A DNA stretch of 64,000 nucleotides from Nocardia anaemiae NBRC 100462 (GTDB lineage: Bacteria > Actinomycetota > Actinomycetes > Mycobacteriales > Mycobacteriaceae), in contig NZ_BDAZ01000001.1 of assembly GCF_001612725.1 (NCBI RefSeq), positions 310,001 through 374,000 on the forward strand, read 5' to 3'. Of this stretch, positions 18,717 to 30,038 are shown piece after piece. The position numbers and the translations under genes are program-made. A model generated the notes under the pieces. That model did no database searches, was not told where the DNA came from, and worked only from the letters and a program-made list of their open reading frames with translations. The stretch's first letter is position 1; every line of letters starts with the position of its first letter.

Positions 18717-18831
18717 GTCGCGGCTTCGCCGCGACGTGTTCTCGGCCCCTGATGGCTTGCGTCCGAGTGGCCGAGACGCGCGACTTCGTCGCATGCGCTT
18801 CGGCCACTCGGACGCAAGCCGGGCCGCGAAC
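18717..18831 (-). repeat. Structured intergenic repeat, copy B (nested hairpins)
   Basis: Seen directly: a perfect 21-bp inverted repeat (18754-18774 with 18800-18820) around a 25-nt loop differing from copy A at one base, and an 8-bp hairpin (18717-18724 with 18728-18735, loop TTC/GAA). GTTCGCGGCCC, the outer-stem sequence of copy A, is kept, with one mismatch in its partner. Read on the minus strand it aligns end to end with 1672-1787. It sits between the divergent starts of emb copy 2 and the cyclophilin gene, so it cannot be simply a terminator there. Confidence 0.85.
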
Positions 18832-18977
18832 GGCGCATGCTCGATCTCGCTTCGCTCGAAACCTGGCGTGTGCTTGTGCCGCAATTAAGCAGCGAACAGT
18901 CACCTGTCTCGGGAACTCCCTGGCGGTCCAGCAGTTCATGACCCGAACTGCTGACCAGTTGCCGGAGGGATGGAAAG

Positions 18978-19484
18978 GTGTTGGGTATGACAAAGGTGAA
19001 TCTCGAAACCAACTACGGACAGATCGTGCTGGAGCTCGACGACGCGAAGGCCCCGAACACCGTCGCGAACTTCGTGAATTACGTGAAAGCCGGTCACTAC
19101 AACGGCACCATCTTCCACCGCGTCATTCCGGGTTTCATGATCCAGGGCGGTGGCTTCACCCCCGAGATGCAGCAGAAGGGCACGCAGGCCCCGATCCAGA
19201 ACGAAGCGAACAACGGCCTGAAGAACGACAAGTACACCGTCGCGATGGCCCGGACCAACGACCCGCATTCGGCCACCGCGCAATTCTTCATCAATATCTC
19301 CGACAACGGCTTCCTGAACCACTCCGCGCCCACCGCGCAGGGGTGGGGCTACGCGGTCTTCGGCAAGGTCGCCGAGGGCTCCGAGGTAGTCGACAAGATC
19401 GCCGCAGTGTCCACCGGTTCGGCGGGCATGCACCAGGACGTGCCCGAGGACGACGTCATCATCGAAAAGGCGACCATCGCCTGA
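18978..19484 (+). CDS. Cyclophilin-type peptidyl-prolyl cis-trans isomerase
   Basis: About 165-168 residues: GTG 18978 with GGAGGG upstream, or ATG 18987 with AAAGG; both fit. It catalyses proline cis-trans isomerisation. The cyclophilin core is complete: [40 protein letters not shown] (with FHR and the M-Q-G-G active-site residues), [16 protein letters not shown], and [20 protein letters not shown]. The closest type is the short bacterial PpiB form without a signal peptide, hence cytosolic. Neighbours give no operon link; it is divergent from emb copy 2 and convergent with accD4, with a 12-bp hairpin after it. Confidence 0.93.
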   Translation: MLGMTKVNLETNYGQIVLELDDAKAPNTVANFVNYVKAGHYNGTIFHRVIPGFMIQGGGFTPEMQQKGTQAPIQNEANNGLKNDKYTVAMARTNDPHSATAQFFINISDNGFLNHSAPTAQGWGYAVFGKVAEGSEVVDKIAAVSTGSAGMHQDVPEDDVIIEKATIA

Positions 19485-19507
19485 TTTTCGGCCGCCAGGC
19501 AACAGTA

Positions 19508-19539
19508 TCGGGCCGCACCCTCGTCGTGGTGCGGCCCGA
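19508..19539. terminator. Bidirectional hairpin between cyclophilin and accD4
   Basis: TCGGGCCGCACC (19508-19519) pairs perfectly with GGTGCGGCCCGA (19528-19539), loop 8 nt. It lies 24 nt after the cyclophilin stop and 6 nt beyond the convergent accD4 stop. Confidence 0.75.
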
Positions 19540-19544
19540 CCCCG

Positions 19545-21089
19545 TCAGAGCGGCAGCAGGTGGTGTTTGCGTGGGTTGCGGAGGAGTGTTTTATTGCGCA
19601 GCAGGTGCAGGGCGCGACGGAGTTCCAGGCGAGTGGTCGCCGGTTCGATGACGGCGTCGATATAGCCGCGCTCGGCGGCGACCCACGGCGTCGCGACGGT
19701 CGCGTTGTAGAAGTCGATCATCTGCTGACGCACCGCGGCGCGCTGATCCTCCGGTGCCGCCTCGATCTGCTTGCGGCCGATCAGGCTGACCGCGCTCTCC
19801 GCGCCCATGACCGCGATCCGCGCGGTCGGCCAGGCCAGATTCACATCCGCACCGAGCTGTTTCGAACCCATCACCGCATATCCGCCGCCATAGGACTTGC
19901 GGATCACCACGGTCACCTTCGGCACGGTGGCCTCGACATAGGAGAACAGGAAGCGGCCGCCGCGCTTGATGACGCCGATCTTCTCCTGTTCCACACCAGG
20001 TAGGAATCCTGGCGTGTCGACAACGAATACCAGCGGAATATCGAACGCGTCGCACATCCGCACGAAGTGCGCGGCCTTATCCGAGGCCCTGGCATCGAGC
20101 GCACCGGCGTACACCATCGGCTGATTCGCCACCACACCGACGCTGCGCCCGTCCACCCGAGCGAATCCGGTGATGACATTGCGTCCCGCCGTGGCGCCGA
20201 TCTCGTGGAAATCACCGTCGTCGAATATGCGCAACAGGATGTCGTGCATGTCGTACCCGGCATTATCCGAGTCCGGGACAATGGAATTCAGTTCCAGATC
20301 CGATTCGGTGATCTCCGGCTCCAGACCCGGATTCACGATCGGCGGCTGTTCCTGGCAGCTGGTCGGCAGGAAGCCCAGATACGCGCGCACCCATTCGAAC
20401 GCGGCCTGCTCATCTTCGGCGATGTGATGGATATTGCCGTACTGCGCTTGGCTATCGGCGCCGCCGAGTTCCTCGAGACTGACGTCCTCACCGGTGACCT
20501 CCCGGATGACGCCGGGTCCGGTGACGAACATGTAGGCCTCGTGGGTGGCCACCACCACGTCGGTATTGATCGGGGCGTACACCGCCCCGCCCGCGCACTT
20601 GCCGAGAATCATCGAAACCTGCGGCACCATCCCGGAAAGCGGCTCAACGCGCAACCCCAGCTCGGCGTACCAGGCCAATGAGGTCACGGCCTCCTGTACC
20701 CGGGCGCCGCCGGAGTCGTTGATACCGACCACCGGGCAACCGACCTTGGCCGCGAACTCCAGCACGGCGGCGACCTTGCGGCCGAACATTTCCCCGACCG
20801 AACCGCCGTAGACGGTCTGGTCGTGCGAGAAAACCGCCACCGGTCTGCCCTCGACGAGGCCGTGCCCGGTCACCACACCGTCGCCGTAGAGTGCCGACGG
20901 ATCACCCGGCTTGCGCACCAGTGCACCGATTTCCACGAAGGTACCCGGATCGAGCAGCATATTGATCCGGTCGCGGGCGCTAGGAATACCCTTCTTGGCC
21001 CGCTTCGCCACCCCCGCTTCGCCCGCCGGTTCCTGCGCTAACTCCAGTCTTTTGCGCAGATCAGCGAGTTTCTCGGCAGTAGTGCTCAC
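19545..21089 (-). CDS. accD4: Acyl-CoA carboxylase beta subunit AccD4
   Basis: Carboxyltransferase subunit that, with a biotinylated AccA subunit, carboxylates long-chain acyl-CoA to the extender that Pks13 condenses with the meromycolate. The start is GTG 21089 with GAGAGGG before it (514 residues). Visible motifs: [19 protein letters not shown] (N-terminal helix), [56 protein letters not shown] and [20 protein letters not shown], giving the two oxyanion-hole glycine-rich crotonase subdomains. It begins 25 nt after pks13, so both are probably co-transcribed with fadD32, as in mycobacteria (Rv3799c-Rv3801c). Confidence 0.95.
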   Translation of the reverse strand: MSTTAEKLADLRKRLELAQEPAGEAGVAKRAKKGIPSARDRINMLLDPGTFVEIGALVRKPGDPSALYGDGVVTGHGLVEGRPVAVFSHDQTVYGGSVGEMFGRKVAAVLEFAAKVGCPVVGINDSGGARVQEAVTSLAWYAELGLRVEPLSGMVPQVSMILGKCAGGAVYAPINTDVVVATHEAYMFVTGPGVIREVTGEDVSLEELGGADSQAQYGNIHHIAEDEQAAFEWVRAYLGFLPTSCQEQPPIVNPGLEPEITESDLELNSIVPDSDNAGYDMHDILLRIFDDGDFHEIGATAGRNVITGFARVDGRSVGVVANQPMVYAGALDARASDKAAHFVRMCDAFDIPLVFVVDTPGFLPGVEQEKIGVIKRGGRFLFSYVEATVPKVTVVIRKSYGGGYAVMGSKQLGADVNLAWPTARIAVMGAESAVSLIGRKQIEAAPEDQRAAVRQQMIDFYNATVATPWVAAERGYIDAVIEPATTRLELRRALHLLRNKTLLRNPRKHHLLPL

Positions 21090-21114
21090 TTGGACCCTCT
21101 CATCAGGTGCACCC

Positions 21115-24100
21115 CTACGGGGCAATCACGGCAAGCTTCGCGGTGAGATCGGCTCCGATCTTTCCGATCCGCGGCTCGTCAACGATCTGGAGGTGATCAC
21201 CCGGAATATGTATAACCTCGAGGTTCGGAATGTATTCATTCCAACCACCATTGGGCAAGCGGTCCGCGTAGCGCGGTTCCAGCTCGATCATGCCGTCGTG
21301 GTAGCGATCCGCGAGGTACAGCACCACATCGCCGTCGTAGTGACTCGGCTTGGTCTTGGCCAAATGGCGTCCCTCGATCCATGAGGTGCGCTGATGTTCG
21401 AGCACACCGCCCGGAATCTTGGTGCCGCTGATCTTGATCAGGTCGTACACCATCTTGAACTGCTCTTCGTCCGAAGCCGCGGCGAGTTCTTCCAGCTGCT
21501 CCTGCGGGAGTTCGCCTTCCACTCCGTAGGTCTTCTTGGCGAAGGCCTGGTAGCGCTGGATGCGGCGGACCCGCTCCTGCGGACTGTTGTCCTCGCCCTC
21601 GGTAGGGATGGCCAGGTCGATCAGACCGACGATGCGCACATCGGCGCCCTCTTCGCGCAGCAGCTGCGCGACCTGCAGCGCGAATACCGCGCCGAGCGAC
21701 CAGCCGTACAGCACGTACGGACCGTCGCCCTGGATCTTGCGGAGTTCGGGCAGGTACTGGCGCGCTCGCTGGACGATATCGCCCTCGACACGCTCGAAGC
21801 CGTACATCGGGGTATCGGCCGGGAGCCGCTTCAGGAGCGGTTCGTAGACCAGCGTATTGCCGCCCGACGGGTGGAACACGAAGACCGGCACGGCATTCGA
21901 GCCGTCCGGACGCGCCCGCAGCGGGCGGACAAAACCGTCGACTTCGGCGCCCTTGTCCTGTAGTTCCCGCACGATATCCGCGAGCTGCTCGATGGTCTCG
22001 CAGTCGAGCACATCATCGACGGTCACCTCGGCCTTGACCCGCTCGGTGAGTCGGGCCGCCAACTTCTCGGCGACCTCCTCCTCCAGAATCGGCAGGGTAT
22101 TGAAAATGCCGCCCGCCGACTTACCGGTGACGATCGCCCAGGTCGCGAAGGTCAACCGCTCGGCGGCATCACGCGGCGGCACATCTTCCTCATCGGCACC
22201 GGCGGGCTGACCACCGAAGATCGCAGCGGCGGCGACGGCCTCGGCCTCGCCGACCGCAGTGGTGTCCTCGGCATCCAGCGCGCGTTCGATCGCGGCTTCG
22301 GCATGCTCCGGCGCAGCCGCGGCAGGGGCGGCACCGGTGATACCGGCAGCCGTCTCGGCTTCGACAACGATCTTCTCGGCCTCCGCCTCGACCGAGGTAT
22401 TCTCGGCATCCAGCGAAACCCCTTCGGCGCCAGCGACATTCGCCACCACCGCCGCCGGATCCTCGCCTGCCGCGACCGCAGCACGCGCCGCGGCGATGAA
22501 TCCGCCGTCGACCGCGATCTCCTCACCGGCCGCCTGCTTATCGGCGATGGCCTGCACCTCGTCGCGGTGCTCGATGGCATAGCGCAGCACCTTGCCGACC
22601 TCGGTCAGGTTGGCATCGCGCACGGCCTGGATCTGCAGCTGCGGAATATCGAATTCGTATTCCACCCGGTTCTTGATGCGCATGGCCATCAGCGAATCGA
22701 GGCCGAGTTCCATCAGCGGGATCTCCATCGGCAGATCCTCGACCGCGTAACCCATCGACTCGGCGACGATCAGCGCCAGCCGCTCCTCCAGGGTCTGCGT
22801 GCCCGCCGGATCCCAACGCTCACCGAAGGTTTCGACGACCTCGAGATCGGCCTCCCCGGTTGTCGCGACCTCGGTCCCCGGAACCGCCGCGGCGACAACA
22901 GGTTCGGGCAGCGGCGCACCCGAGGCGACGACCGCCTCGAACAGCAACTGGAAGCTCGCGCCCTCGCGCGCATGCACCTGCACCGACGCGCCGCCGAGGT
23001 GCGGGATCAGCGTGGTGGTCAGCGTCCCAGCGCTCGGCAGCGCCGCGTGCGGGACCGACGCGCCCAACGACACATCGCTGAGTACCTGTGCCGCAGCGGT
23101 TTTCACCAGCGCCGCGAGATCGGTGACGGCCGAGGCCTGCACCTCCCACACGTGCCGACCGTCCGGCAGCGCGACATGCGCACCGGGCACCCTGGCATTG
23201 CCGCTGCCACCGACCATCTTCGCCTTCGGCCAGTACTGCTTGCGCAGGAACGCGGTCCGCGGAATATCGGCGTAGTCACCCGCGGGCAGCAGCGACGGCA
23301 GATCGACGCGATGTCCGTGCACGTAAAGCTGTGCGAGCGCGGAGATTACGCCCGCCGACTCGTCTTCCTTGCGCTTGAGGGTCGGGATGAGCTGCGCATC
23401 GTGCACGCCCGCCGCGAAGGTCGTGCCCAGAACCTGCATCAGCGCAACGGAATTCGGCGCCAACTCCAGGAAGGTGGTGTGGCCGGTGTCCACCGCGAGC
23501 TTCACCGCATTGGTGAAGTACACCGAGTGGCGCATGTTCTTGACCCAGTAGTCCTCGTCGTGCACCGGATCGCTGCCGGGTCGGTAGAACTGTTCCTTGT
23601 TGACGGTCGAGTACAGACCCGCCGTCAACTTGGTCGGCTCGATACCGGCCAGTTCCGCCGCCAACTCGCCGAGCAGCGGATCCATCTGCGAGGTATGTCC
23701 GGCGCCACGGGTCTGCAGCACGCGCGCGAATTTGCCCGCCTGCTCGACCTTGGCCACGATCGCCGCGACCTGGTCCTGCGGACCACCGATCACGGTATTG
23801 GTCGGCGCCGCGTACACCGCGCATTCGACATCCGGATAGTCGACCAGCATCGCCTCGATATCGGCGGCACTCAGCTCGACCAGCGCCATATTGCGCACGT
23901 CGTCATCGCTGATCATCGCCTCGCCCTCGCCCATTAGGCGTGAGCGAGCGCAGATCACGCGCACCGCGTCCTCGAGCACCAGACCACCGGAGATATAGGC
24001 TCCGGCCACCTCTCCCATCGAATGACCCACCACCGCATCGGGTTGCGCGCCGTGCGCGCGCAACAGTGCGGCCAGGCCGATCTGAATGGTGAAGATGCCG

Positions 24101-26493
24101 ACCTGCGAGGTACCGACGTTGTAATCCTGGGCGTCGTCGAGGATCATCTCGCGCACCGAATACCCGGCCTCGTCCTGCACCAGCTCGTCGACCTCGTCGA
24201 CGGCCTTGCGGAAGATCGAATTCTCCAGGTAGAGCTGCTTACCCATCTTGCGGTGCTGCGCGCCGAATCCGGAAAGCACCCAGACCGGGCCATGCACGGC
24301 GGGCGCGTCCGCGGTGAAGACACCAGGCCCGGGCTTGCCCGCGGCGATCGCACGCAGACCAGCGACGGCCTCTTCATGGGTCTTGGCGATGACCACGCCG
24401 CGCGAACGCCAGTGGCTGCGCTTGGCCAGCGAACGCGCCACATCTTCCAGCGCAGAGTTACGGCCTTCCTCGGTCTCCAGCCAGTCGGCCAGCTCCGCCG
24501 CGGCGTGGCGGCGGCGCGAAGGCAGATACGCCGATACCGCAAGGATCACCGGCAGCGGTTCGGCCCGCTCGGTCGACCATTCCGCGACAGCCGCTACGTC
24601 GGCGGCAACCTGCTCGGCACTCTCCGCGACTATCTGATCGGCCTCCGCGACCACACCTGTGGTCTCGATATCCGCGTCTATCGTTTCGCTCTGCTCTGCC
24701 GCCTCGTCGGTCTGGGCGACAAGTTCCGCAATCCCGTCTGCGGAGGCCTGGTTCCGATCAGCCGGAGTCGGCTTGTACTCCTGGATGACCACGTGGGCGT
24801 TGGTGCCACCGAAACCGAAGCCGGAAACACCGATGGTCGCGGTGCCGCTGTAGCGCGGGAATTCCGTCGCCTCGTCGACGACCTTCAGGTGGGCCTGTTC
24901 GAACGGGATGTACGGGTTCGGCCCGGCATAGTTGACGTTCGGCGGCAGTATGTTGTTCTGCAACGCCATGACCACCTTGGCCAGGCTGGCAGCGCCCGCA
25001 CCGGACTCCAGATGCCCGAAATTCGTCTTCGCCGAGCCGAGCAGCGCGGGCTTGTCCTCGTCGCGTCCACGGCCAACCACCCGACCGAGCGCATCGGCCT
25101 CGATCGGGTCACCGAGCAGCGTGCCTGTGCCGTGCGCCTCGATGTAGTCGACCGTGGACGGCGCAATGCCCGCGTCGCGGTAGGCACGGCGCAGTACATC
25201 GGCTTGGGCGTCCGGGTTCGGTGCCACGATGCCGTTGGACCGGCCATCCGAATTGACCGCCGAGCCCTTGATCACCGCGAGAATCCGATCGCCATCACGT
25301 TCGGCGTCGGCCAAGCGCTTGAGCACAACCAGACCGGCGCCCTCGGAACGGACCATGCCGTCGGCATCGGAGGAAAACGCCTTGATCCGACCGTTCTTCG
25401 CGACCGCGCCGATCGAATCGAATCCAAGGGTGATCGCGGGTGCGAGCAACATGTTCACGCCCCCCGCCAGGGCCAGATCGGCATCACCGTCACGCAGGGT
25501 GCGCACCGCTTGATGCACCGCGACCAGCGTGGACGAGCAGGCGGTGTCGATAGCGACGGAGGGGCCACGGAAGTCGTAGAAGTAGGAGATCCGGTTGGCG
25601 ACGATGGCGGAGGATCCACCGGTCAGGGCATATGCATCGGCCGAGGCAGGCGCTGTCGGATCGGACTGGCCCAATCCGAGTGCGGACACCAGCTGGAAGT
25701 CGTTGGTAGAAGTGCCGACGAAGACGCCGACCGACTCACCCTTGAGCTCGCTCGCGGGAATCCTGGCGTGCTCCAACGCTTCCCAGACCAGCTCCATCAT
25801 CAAGCGCTGCTGCGGATCGACCCGCTCGACCTCGATCGGAGACATAGCGAAGAACTCCGCATCGAAGCCCTTGACCACGTCTTGGTCGAGGTAGCCGCCC
25901 AGGGTGTTGCCCTCGGCGACCTTCGCGGCCACCGCCGGGTCGTCGGTGAACTCGTCCCATCGGCCCTCGGGGCGCTCCCGGATCGCGTCACCGCGATTGA
26001 TCAGGAATTCCCAGGTGGACTCGGGGGTATCGCCCGCGCCCGGCAGCCGGGTGGACAGGCCGACGATCGCGATATCGTGCGCCTCGCCCGGCTGATACCC
26101 CGCGGTGTAGAACGAATCGTCGGCGGATTCCTGCGGCAACTCCGGCTCACCGTTGATGACGACCTCGGCCAGCGACGCGATGGTCGGATGCTGGTAGACG
26201 ATCGTCGCCGTCAGCACCACACCGGTCAGCTCTTCGATATCACCGCCGAGTGCGATGGCATCGCGTGAGGCCAGCCCGAACTCCTCCATCGGCCGGTCAA
26301 CCGTGATCTGCTCGATCGGTTGACCGGTCGCGTCGGCGACCCAGCGCCGCAGCCACTCCCGCAGCTCCGCGACCGACATATCGGTCGTCGCGGCGGGTCG
26401 TGAAACGTCCCCGGCGTCAGTGGTATCGACCGCGTCCGCATCGGCGGGCACGATCTCGGTCGTCTGGTCGGGCGTGCCCTCGTTGTCAGCCAT
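21115..26493 (-). CDS. pks13: Polyketide synthase Pks13, mycolic acid condensase
   Basis: 1792 residues. It performs the Claisen condensation of the FadD32-activated meromycolate with the AccD4 product, giving the alpha-alkyl beta-keto precursor of mycolic acids. Domain order is that of the family: N-terminal carrier ([12 protein letters not shown], Ser76), ketosynthase (DTACSST, Cys319; [23 protein letters not shown]), acyltransferase ([10 protein letters not shown], about residue 823), second carrier (LGLDSLMAM, about 1265) and C-terminal thioesterase ([11 protein letters not shown], about 1597), which releases product onto trehalose. Long Ala/Glu/Asp-rich linkers lie between KS and AT (about 590-650) and between carrier and TE (about 1310-1425). 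The start ATG has GAGGAA upstream. The M. tuberculosis enzyme is about 1733 aa. Confidence 0.97.
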   Translation of the reverse strand: MADNEGTPDQTTEIVPADADAVDTTDAGDVSRPAATTDMSVAELREWLRRWVADATGQPIEQITVDRPMEEFGLASRDAIALGGDIEELTGVVLTATIVYQHPTIASLAEVVINGEPELPQESADDSFYTAGYQPGEAHDIAIVGLSTRLPGAGDTPESTWEFLINRGDAIRERPEGRWDEFTDDPAVAAKVAEGNTLGGYLDQDVVKGFDAEFFAMSPIEVERVDPQQRLMMELVWEALEHARIPASELKGESVGVFVGTSTNDFQLVSALGLGQSDPTAPASADAYALTGGSSAIVANRISYFYDFRGPSVAIDTACSSTLVAVHQAVRTLRDGDADLALAGGVNMLLAPAITLGFDSIGAVAKNGRIKAFSSDADGMVRSEGAGLVVLKRLADAERDGDRILAVIKGSAVNSDGRSNGIVAPNPDAQADVLRRAYRDAGIAPSTVDYIEAHGTGTLLGDPIEADALGRVVGRGRDEDKPALLGSAKTNFGHLESGAGAASLAKVVMALQNNILPPNVNYAGPNPYIPFEQAHLKVVDEATEFPRYSGTATIGVSGFGFGGTNAHVVIQEYKPTPADRNQASADGIAELVAQTDEAAEQSETIDADIETTGVVAEADQIVAESAEQVAADVAAVAEWSTERAEPLPVILAVSAYLPSRRRHAAAELADWLETEEGRNSALEDVARSLAKRSHWRSRGVVIAKTHEEAVAGLRAIAAGKPGPGVFTADAPAVHGPVWVLSGFGAQHRKMGKQLYLENSIFRKAVDEVDELVQDEAGYSVREMILDDAQDYNVGTSQVGIFTIQIGLAALLRAHGAQPDAVVGHSMGEVAGAYISGGLVLEDAVRVICARSRLMGEGEAMISDDDVRNMALVELSAADIEAMLVDYPDVECAVYAAPTNTVIGGPQDQVAAIVAKVEQAGKFARVLQTRGAGHTSQMDPLLGELAAELAGIEPTKLTAGLYSTVNKEQFYRPGSDPVHDEDYWVKNMRHSVYFTNAVKLAVDTGHTTFLELAPNSVALMQVLGTTFAAGVHDAQLIPTLKRKEDESAGVISALAQLYVHGHRVDLPSLLPAGDYADIPRTAFLRKQYWPKAKMVGGSGNARVPGAHVALPDGRHVWEVQASAVTDLAALVKTAAAQVLSDVSLGASVPHAALPSAGTLTTTLIPHLGGASVQVHAREGASFQLLFEAVVASGAPLPEPVVAAAVPGTEVATTGEADLEVVETFGERWDPAGTQTLEERLALIVAESMGYAVEDLPMEIPLMELGLDSLMAMRIKNRVEYEFDIPQLQIQAVRDANLTEVGKVLRYAIEHRDEVQAIADKQAAGEEIAVDGGFIAAARAAVAAGEDPAAVVANVAGAEGVSLDAENTSVEAEAEKIVVEAETAAGITGAAPAAAAPEHAEAAIERALDAEDTTAVGEAEAVAAAAIFGGQPAGADEEDVPPRDAAERLTFATWAIVTGKSAGGIFNTLPILEEEVAEKLAARLTERVKAEVTVDDVLDCETIEQLADIVRELQDKGAEVDGFVRPLRARPDGSNAVPVFVFHPSGGNTLVYEPLLKRLPADTPMYGFERVEGDIVQRARQYLPELRKIQGDGPYVLYGWSLGAVFALQVAQLLREEGADVRIVGLIDLAIPTEGEDNSPQERVRRIQRYQAFAKKTYGVEGELPQEQLEELAAASDEEQFKMVYDLIKISGTKIPGGVLEHQRTSWIEGRHLAKTKPSHYDGDVVLYLADRYHDGMIELEPRYADRLPNGGWNEYIPNLEVIHIPGDHLQIVDEPRIGKIGADLTAKLAVIAP

Positions 26494-26597
26494 CAGTTCC
26501 TCAAGCTACCTGTCTGCGTACCGGGCACGCCGTGAACCGACGCCTGACGTGCGCAAACGCCGAGCGTCGATATTCGGGTCGAGCCACCCTCGGGCAA

Positions 26598-28514
26598 TTA
26601 CTCTTCCGGTGCATCGGGGAAGGCCTGCTGGGTGTAACCACCCCGCAGCGTTCCCTCCAGATAAGCAGTCTTGCAGGCGCGTCGAGCGATCTTGCCGCTG
26701 GAGGTCCGTGGAATCGAACCGGCGGGGACCAAGAGCACGTCACGCACGGTCACACCGTGGCGCTGGGAGATCGCCGCGCGGACCGCGTCGGCGATCGGCA
26801 GCGGATCGGCCTTACCGGCGCCCGGTCCGCGCTCGGCCACGATGACGAGCTGCTCGGAGGCATCGTCGGCATCGAAGCTCAGGCCGGAATGGCTGCCCTG
26901 TTCGAATACCTCGGCGGGCAGCTGATTCGCGGGCACCGAGAACGCGGCGACGAAACCGGGTCGCAGCGCCTTCGAGGCCTCCTGCGCGGAGAACTCCAGG
27001 TCCTGCGGGTAGTGATTGCGGCCGTCGACGATCACGAGGTCCTTCACCCGCCCCGTGATGTACAGCTCGCCCTCGAAGTACACGCCGTAGTCGCCGGTGC
27101 GCATCCAGTTGGCGTCGAGCGCGGTGCCCTCGGTGTGGCTGCCCTCGGACAGCCGGTGGGCGACCTTGTTGTGGAAGGTCGCCGCGGTCTCGTCCGGACG
27201 ACCCCAGTAGCCGATGCCCATATTGTTGCCGTGCAGCCAGATCTCACCGACTCGACCGTCGGCCAGCTCACGGCCGCCGCCGTCGGAATCGACGGTCTCC
27301 GGATCGACGATGGCGGCCCACTGCGACAGCGCGACATAACCGCAGGAGACCTGCGCGATGGCATTCTCGGCGCCCTGCTCGACCCGGACCATGCGGCCCG
27401 CGTTGAGTTCCTTGCGGTCGACGTAGACGACCTTGGCCTCGTCCTCGGCCTTGGTCGCGGAGACGAACAGCGTCGCCTCGGCCATGCCGTAGCAGGGCTT
27501 GATCGCGGTCTTGGGCAGGCCGTACGGGGCGAAGGCGTCGTTGAACTTCTTCATCGACGAGGTGGTCACCGGCTCACTGCCGTTGATCAGGCCGATGACA
27601 TTGGACAGGTCCAGCGATTCGCCGTTCTTCGGCAGACCACGCGCGGCGGCGTGCTCGAAGGCGAAGTTCGGTGCGGCGGCGAAGGTTCCGGCGCCGTCGT
27701 TGGCGGCGGCCAGTTCCTTGATCCAGCGGTACGGGCGGCGCACGAACGCGCTCGGCGACATGATGGTGATGTACTTGCCGCCGACCGCGGGCAGGATGAC
27801 CGTCAGCAGACCCATGTCGTGGAACAGCGGCAGCCAGGTGACACCGCGCGAGTTCCAGTCCAGGTTGATCGCGTCGACCATCTGCAACAGATTGGTGCCG
27901 ACCGCCCGGTGGGTGATCTCCACGCCAGCCGGAACGCGGGTGGAGCCCGAGGTGTACTGCAGGTAGGCGATGTCGTCGACGGCGACATCGGGACGCACCC
28001 AGCTCTCGCCGACGGCATCCGGAATCGCGTCGACCGCGATGATGCGCGGACGCTGGGCGGCGGGCAGCGAGCGGAAGAACTGGCGTACACCGGCCGCGGA
28101 GGAGCTCGCGGTCAGAATGGCGGAGGGTTCGCAGTCGCCGAGCACCGCGTGCAGGCGGTCGGTGTGGCCCGGCTCGTCCGGGTCGAACAGCGGCACCGAG
28201 ATGGTGCCCGCGTAGATCGCGGCGAAGAAGGAGATCACGTAATCCAGGCCCTGCGGAGCCAGGATCGCGACCCGGTCACCCGGGTTGGTCACCTGCTGCA
28301 GTCGAGCGGCCACCGCGCGCAGCCGAATACCGAACTCACGCCACGTCAGCTCCTGCGCCTCACCGTCGCGCTCGCGCGAGTAATCGATGTAGCGGTACGC
28401 GAGGGTGTTCGCGTCGTTGCGGGTGTGCTTCTCGACGTGGTCTACCAGGGTGTGATCATCGGGAATACGGATGTTCCCGGTCTCATCCAGGTAATCGTCG
28501 AAAGTCTCGTCCAT
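26598..28514 (-). CDS. fadD32: Long-chain fatty acyl-AMP ligase FadD32
   Basis: Activates the meromycolic acid as acyl-adenylate and loads it on the N-terminal carrier of Pks13. The start ATG 28514 has GGAGGAGATGAAGGA before it; 638 residues match the family (637 in M. tuberculosis). An ATG at 28556 would add 14 Cys-rich residues. ANL motifs: [20 protein letters not shown] (phosphate loop), [40 protein letters not shown] with [16 protein letters not shown], and C-terminal [11 protein letters not shown] with the catalytic Lys. It is the first gene of the fadD32-pks13-accD4 unit, 104 nt before pks13. Confidence 0.96.
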   Translation of the reverse strand: MDETFDDYLDETGNIRIPDDHTLVDHVEKHTRNDANTLAYRYIDYSRERDGEAQELTWREFGIRLRAVAARLQQVTNPGDRVAILAPQGLDYVISFFAAIYAGTISVPLFDPDEPGHTDRLHAVLGDCEPSAILTASSSAAGVRQFFRSLPAAQRPRIIAVDAIPDAVGESWVRPDVAVDDIAYLQYTSGSTRVPAGVEITHRAVGTNLLQMVDAINLDWNSRGVTWLPLFHDMGLLTVILPAVGGKYITIMSPSAFVRRPYRWIKELAAANDGAGTFAAAPNFAFEHAAARGLPKNGESLDLSNVIGLINGSEPVTTSSMKKFNDAFAPYGLPKTAIKPCYGMAEATLFVSATKAEDEAKVVYVDRKELNAGRMVRVEQGAENAIAQVSCGYVALSQWAAIVDPETVDSDGGGRELADGRVGEIWLHGNNMGIGYWGRPDETAATFHNKVAHRLSEGSHTEGTALDANWMRTGDYGVYFEGELYITGRVKDLVIVDGRNHYPQDLEFSAQEASKALRPGFVAAFSVPANQLPAEVFEQGSHSGLSFDADDASEQLVIVAERGPGAGKADPLPIADAVRAAISQRHGVTVRDVLLVPAGSIPRTSSGKIARRACKTAYLEGTLRGGYTQQAFPDAPEE

Positions 28515-28706
28515 TCCTTCATCTCCTCCGAGGCACACGCAGCAAGACGGCGACAACGCCGCTGTTACCTGTGAGGCCCCGACTCGCTATCGCCCGCGGG
28601 TGCTCTACATGCGAGAGCCAGCCTGCAGATTTTATTGCGGTCTGCGCGGTAGACCGCTATCGGCTAGATGTTCTCAAACCAGAGTCATGTTACAGAGAAG
28701 ACCGGG

Positions 28707-29747
28707 TCACTCCCCCCGCAGCAGCGGAATAATCGGCGCGAACGCGTCCATCTGGGTGGGGAACACACCGACATAGGACATCGATGTGAGTTGCCGCACC
28801 TGACGGATCTGTTCGGCGATCTCCTCGAATGTGCCGATCGCCACATAGGGCGAGGCGAGGATTTCCTCGACCGACAGTTTCACGTCGACCTCGAGGTCCG
28901 GGTGCAGTCCGCGATCGATGGCGGACAGCGCCATCTCGGCGGTCTTCTCTCGGTCGTCGGTGATGACGATCGCGGTAATGGCCCAGTTCAGCTCGATATC
29001 GGCGAAACGCTCACCAGCGGCTTCCTTGATCAGGTTCACCTTCTCGATGGTCTTTTCCAAGGTGATCCCGGACAACAGTCCCTTGCCGTTCTTGGTGGTG
29101 ACCGGAACGACCGAAATGATGTCGGCGTGCTTGGCGGCCAGGCGCAGCATCTTCGGACCGCCGCCGCCGGTGCAGATCGGCGGGCGCGGACCCTGCCGCG
29201 GCCGTGGCGTCCCCTTGACACCGTGCACCTGGTAGTACTTGCCCTCGAAGGTGCACTCCTGACCACGCAGCAGCACATCGAGAATGCTCAGGGTCTCGTC
29301 CAACTTCGCGAGGCGCACGCCCGGCGATTCGTAGGGCAGACCAGCGGCGACGAATTCGTCCTGCTTCCAGCCCGCGCCGATGCCGACCTCGAGGCGGCCC
29401 TTGGACAGCACGTCGATGGTGGCCAGATCCTTGGCCAGCACCACCGGATGCCGGAAACCATTGGCCAGCACCGAGGTTCCCAGCCGGATCCGCTCGGTGG
29501 CCTGGGTGAGCGCACCGAGTGCGGCGATCGGGCCGATCTGGTCACCGAGGTGATCGGGCACGACGAAGGTGTCGAAGCCGTATTCCTCGGCCGTCTGCGC
29601 GGTCTGGACGAACTTCCTTGCCCCGCCCTCTTGCTTATTTCCCTCGCCCGCGGCCGCGAAGCGGAAGGGCCGCAGCGGAGTACCCAGCGCGGTCAACTCA
29701 GCATCCGCGTCACGGCTCGCCGTGGTGGCCGGTGCGGCTTCTGTCAT
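28707..29747 (-). CDS. LLM-class (F420-type) oxidoreductase
   Basis: 346 residues from ATG 29747 (AGGAG 9-10 nt upstream); an earlier ATG at 29807 is less likely. It is a luciferase-like TIM barrel: FRFAAAGEGNKQEGGARKFV, YGFDTFVVPDHLGDQIGPIA, TERIRLGTSVLANGFRHPVV (cofactor-binding region), GRLEVGIGAGWKQDEFVAAG and YVGVFPTQMDAFAPIIPLLR at the C-terminus. In actinobacteria such proteins usually use coenzyme F420. It lies immediately upstream of fadD32 on the same strand (192-nt gap). The M. tuberculosis block has no counterpart at this point, so a role in lipid or mycolate redox chemistry is only a positional guess. Confidence 0.85.
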   Translation of the reverse strand: MTEAAPATTASRDADAELTALGTPLRPFRFAAAGEGNKQEGGARKFVQTAQTAEEYGFDTFVVPDHLGDQIGPIAALGALTQATERIRLGTSVLANGFRHPVVLAKDLATIDVLSKGRLEVGIGAGWKQDEFVAAGLPYESPGVRLAKLDETLSILDVLLRGQECTFEGKYYQVHGVKGTPRPRQGPRPPICTGGGGPKMLRLAAKHADIISVVPVTTKNGKGLLSGITLEKTIEKVNLIKEAAGERFADIELNWAITAIVITDDREKTAEMALSAIDRGLHPDLEVDVKLSVEEILASPYVAIGTFEEIAEQIRQVRQLTSMSYVGVFPTQMDAFAPIIPLLRGE

Positions 29748-29960
29748 GAACTCATGCTCCTGGCTGTAAGGAAATGTGGGCGCGAAGCCCGACCACATCG
29801 TGCCCACGCTTCTGGGGGCTCGAGGGTCGGCGTCGCGATCATCAGGCGCACTTTACAGCGTTGCGGTGTGGAGTTGCCCAGCTTGCGTCACTAGCACCGC
29901 GATCAGGCGGGTTTCATGTGACCAGTCACCAAGGCGACAACCGATTTCGTGCGCGTGTTG

Positions 29961-29990
29961 GTGACTCGCCGGATCTGCCCGGCGACTCAC
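29961..29990 (-). terminator. Hairpin downstream of the cutinase gene
   Basis: GTGACTCGCCGG (29961-29972) pairs with CCGGCGACTCAC (29979-29990) with one mismatch, loop 6 nt. It lies about 50 nt beyond the stop of the cutinase-like gene. The rest of 29748-30038 shows no gene. Confidence 0.45.
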
Positions 29991-30038
29991 CCGAGGGCTG
30001 TCGAGGTTCCCACGACAGAGAAAGGCCCGAGGAGGCGG

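Noticed and set aside
18711..18977. Coding gene between emb copy 2 and the cyclophilin
   Set aside because: The region is dominated by the 21-bp inverted repeat and hairpins of copy B; the open frames simply read through the palindrome.
21394..21963. Long plus-strand frames antisense to pks13, such as this one and 22303-23937
   Set aside because: They are high-GC antisense shadows without ribosome-binding sites or domain signatures; pks13 domains are unmistakable on the minus strand.
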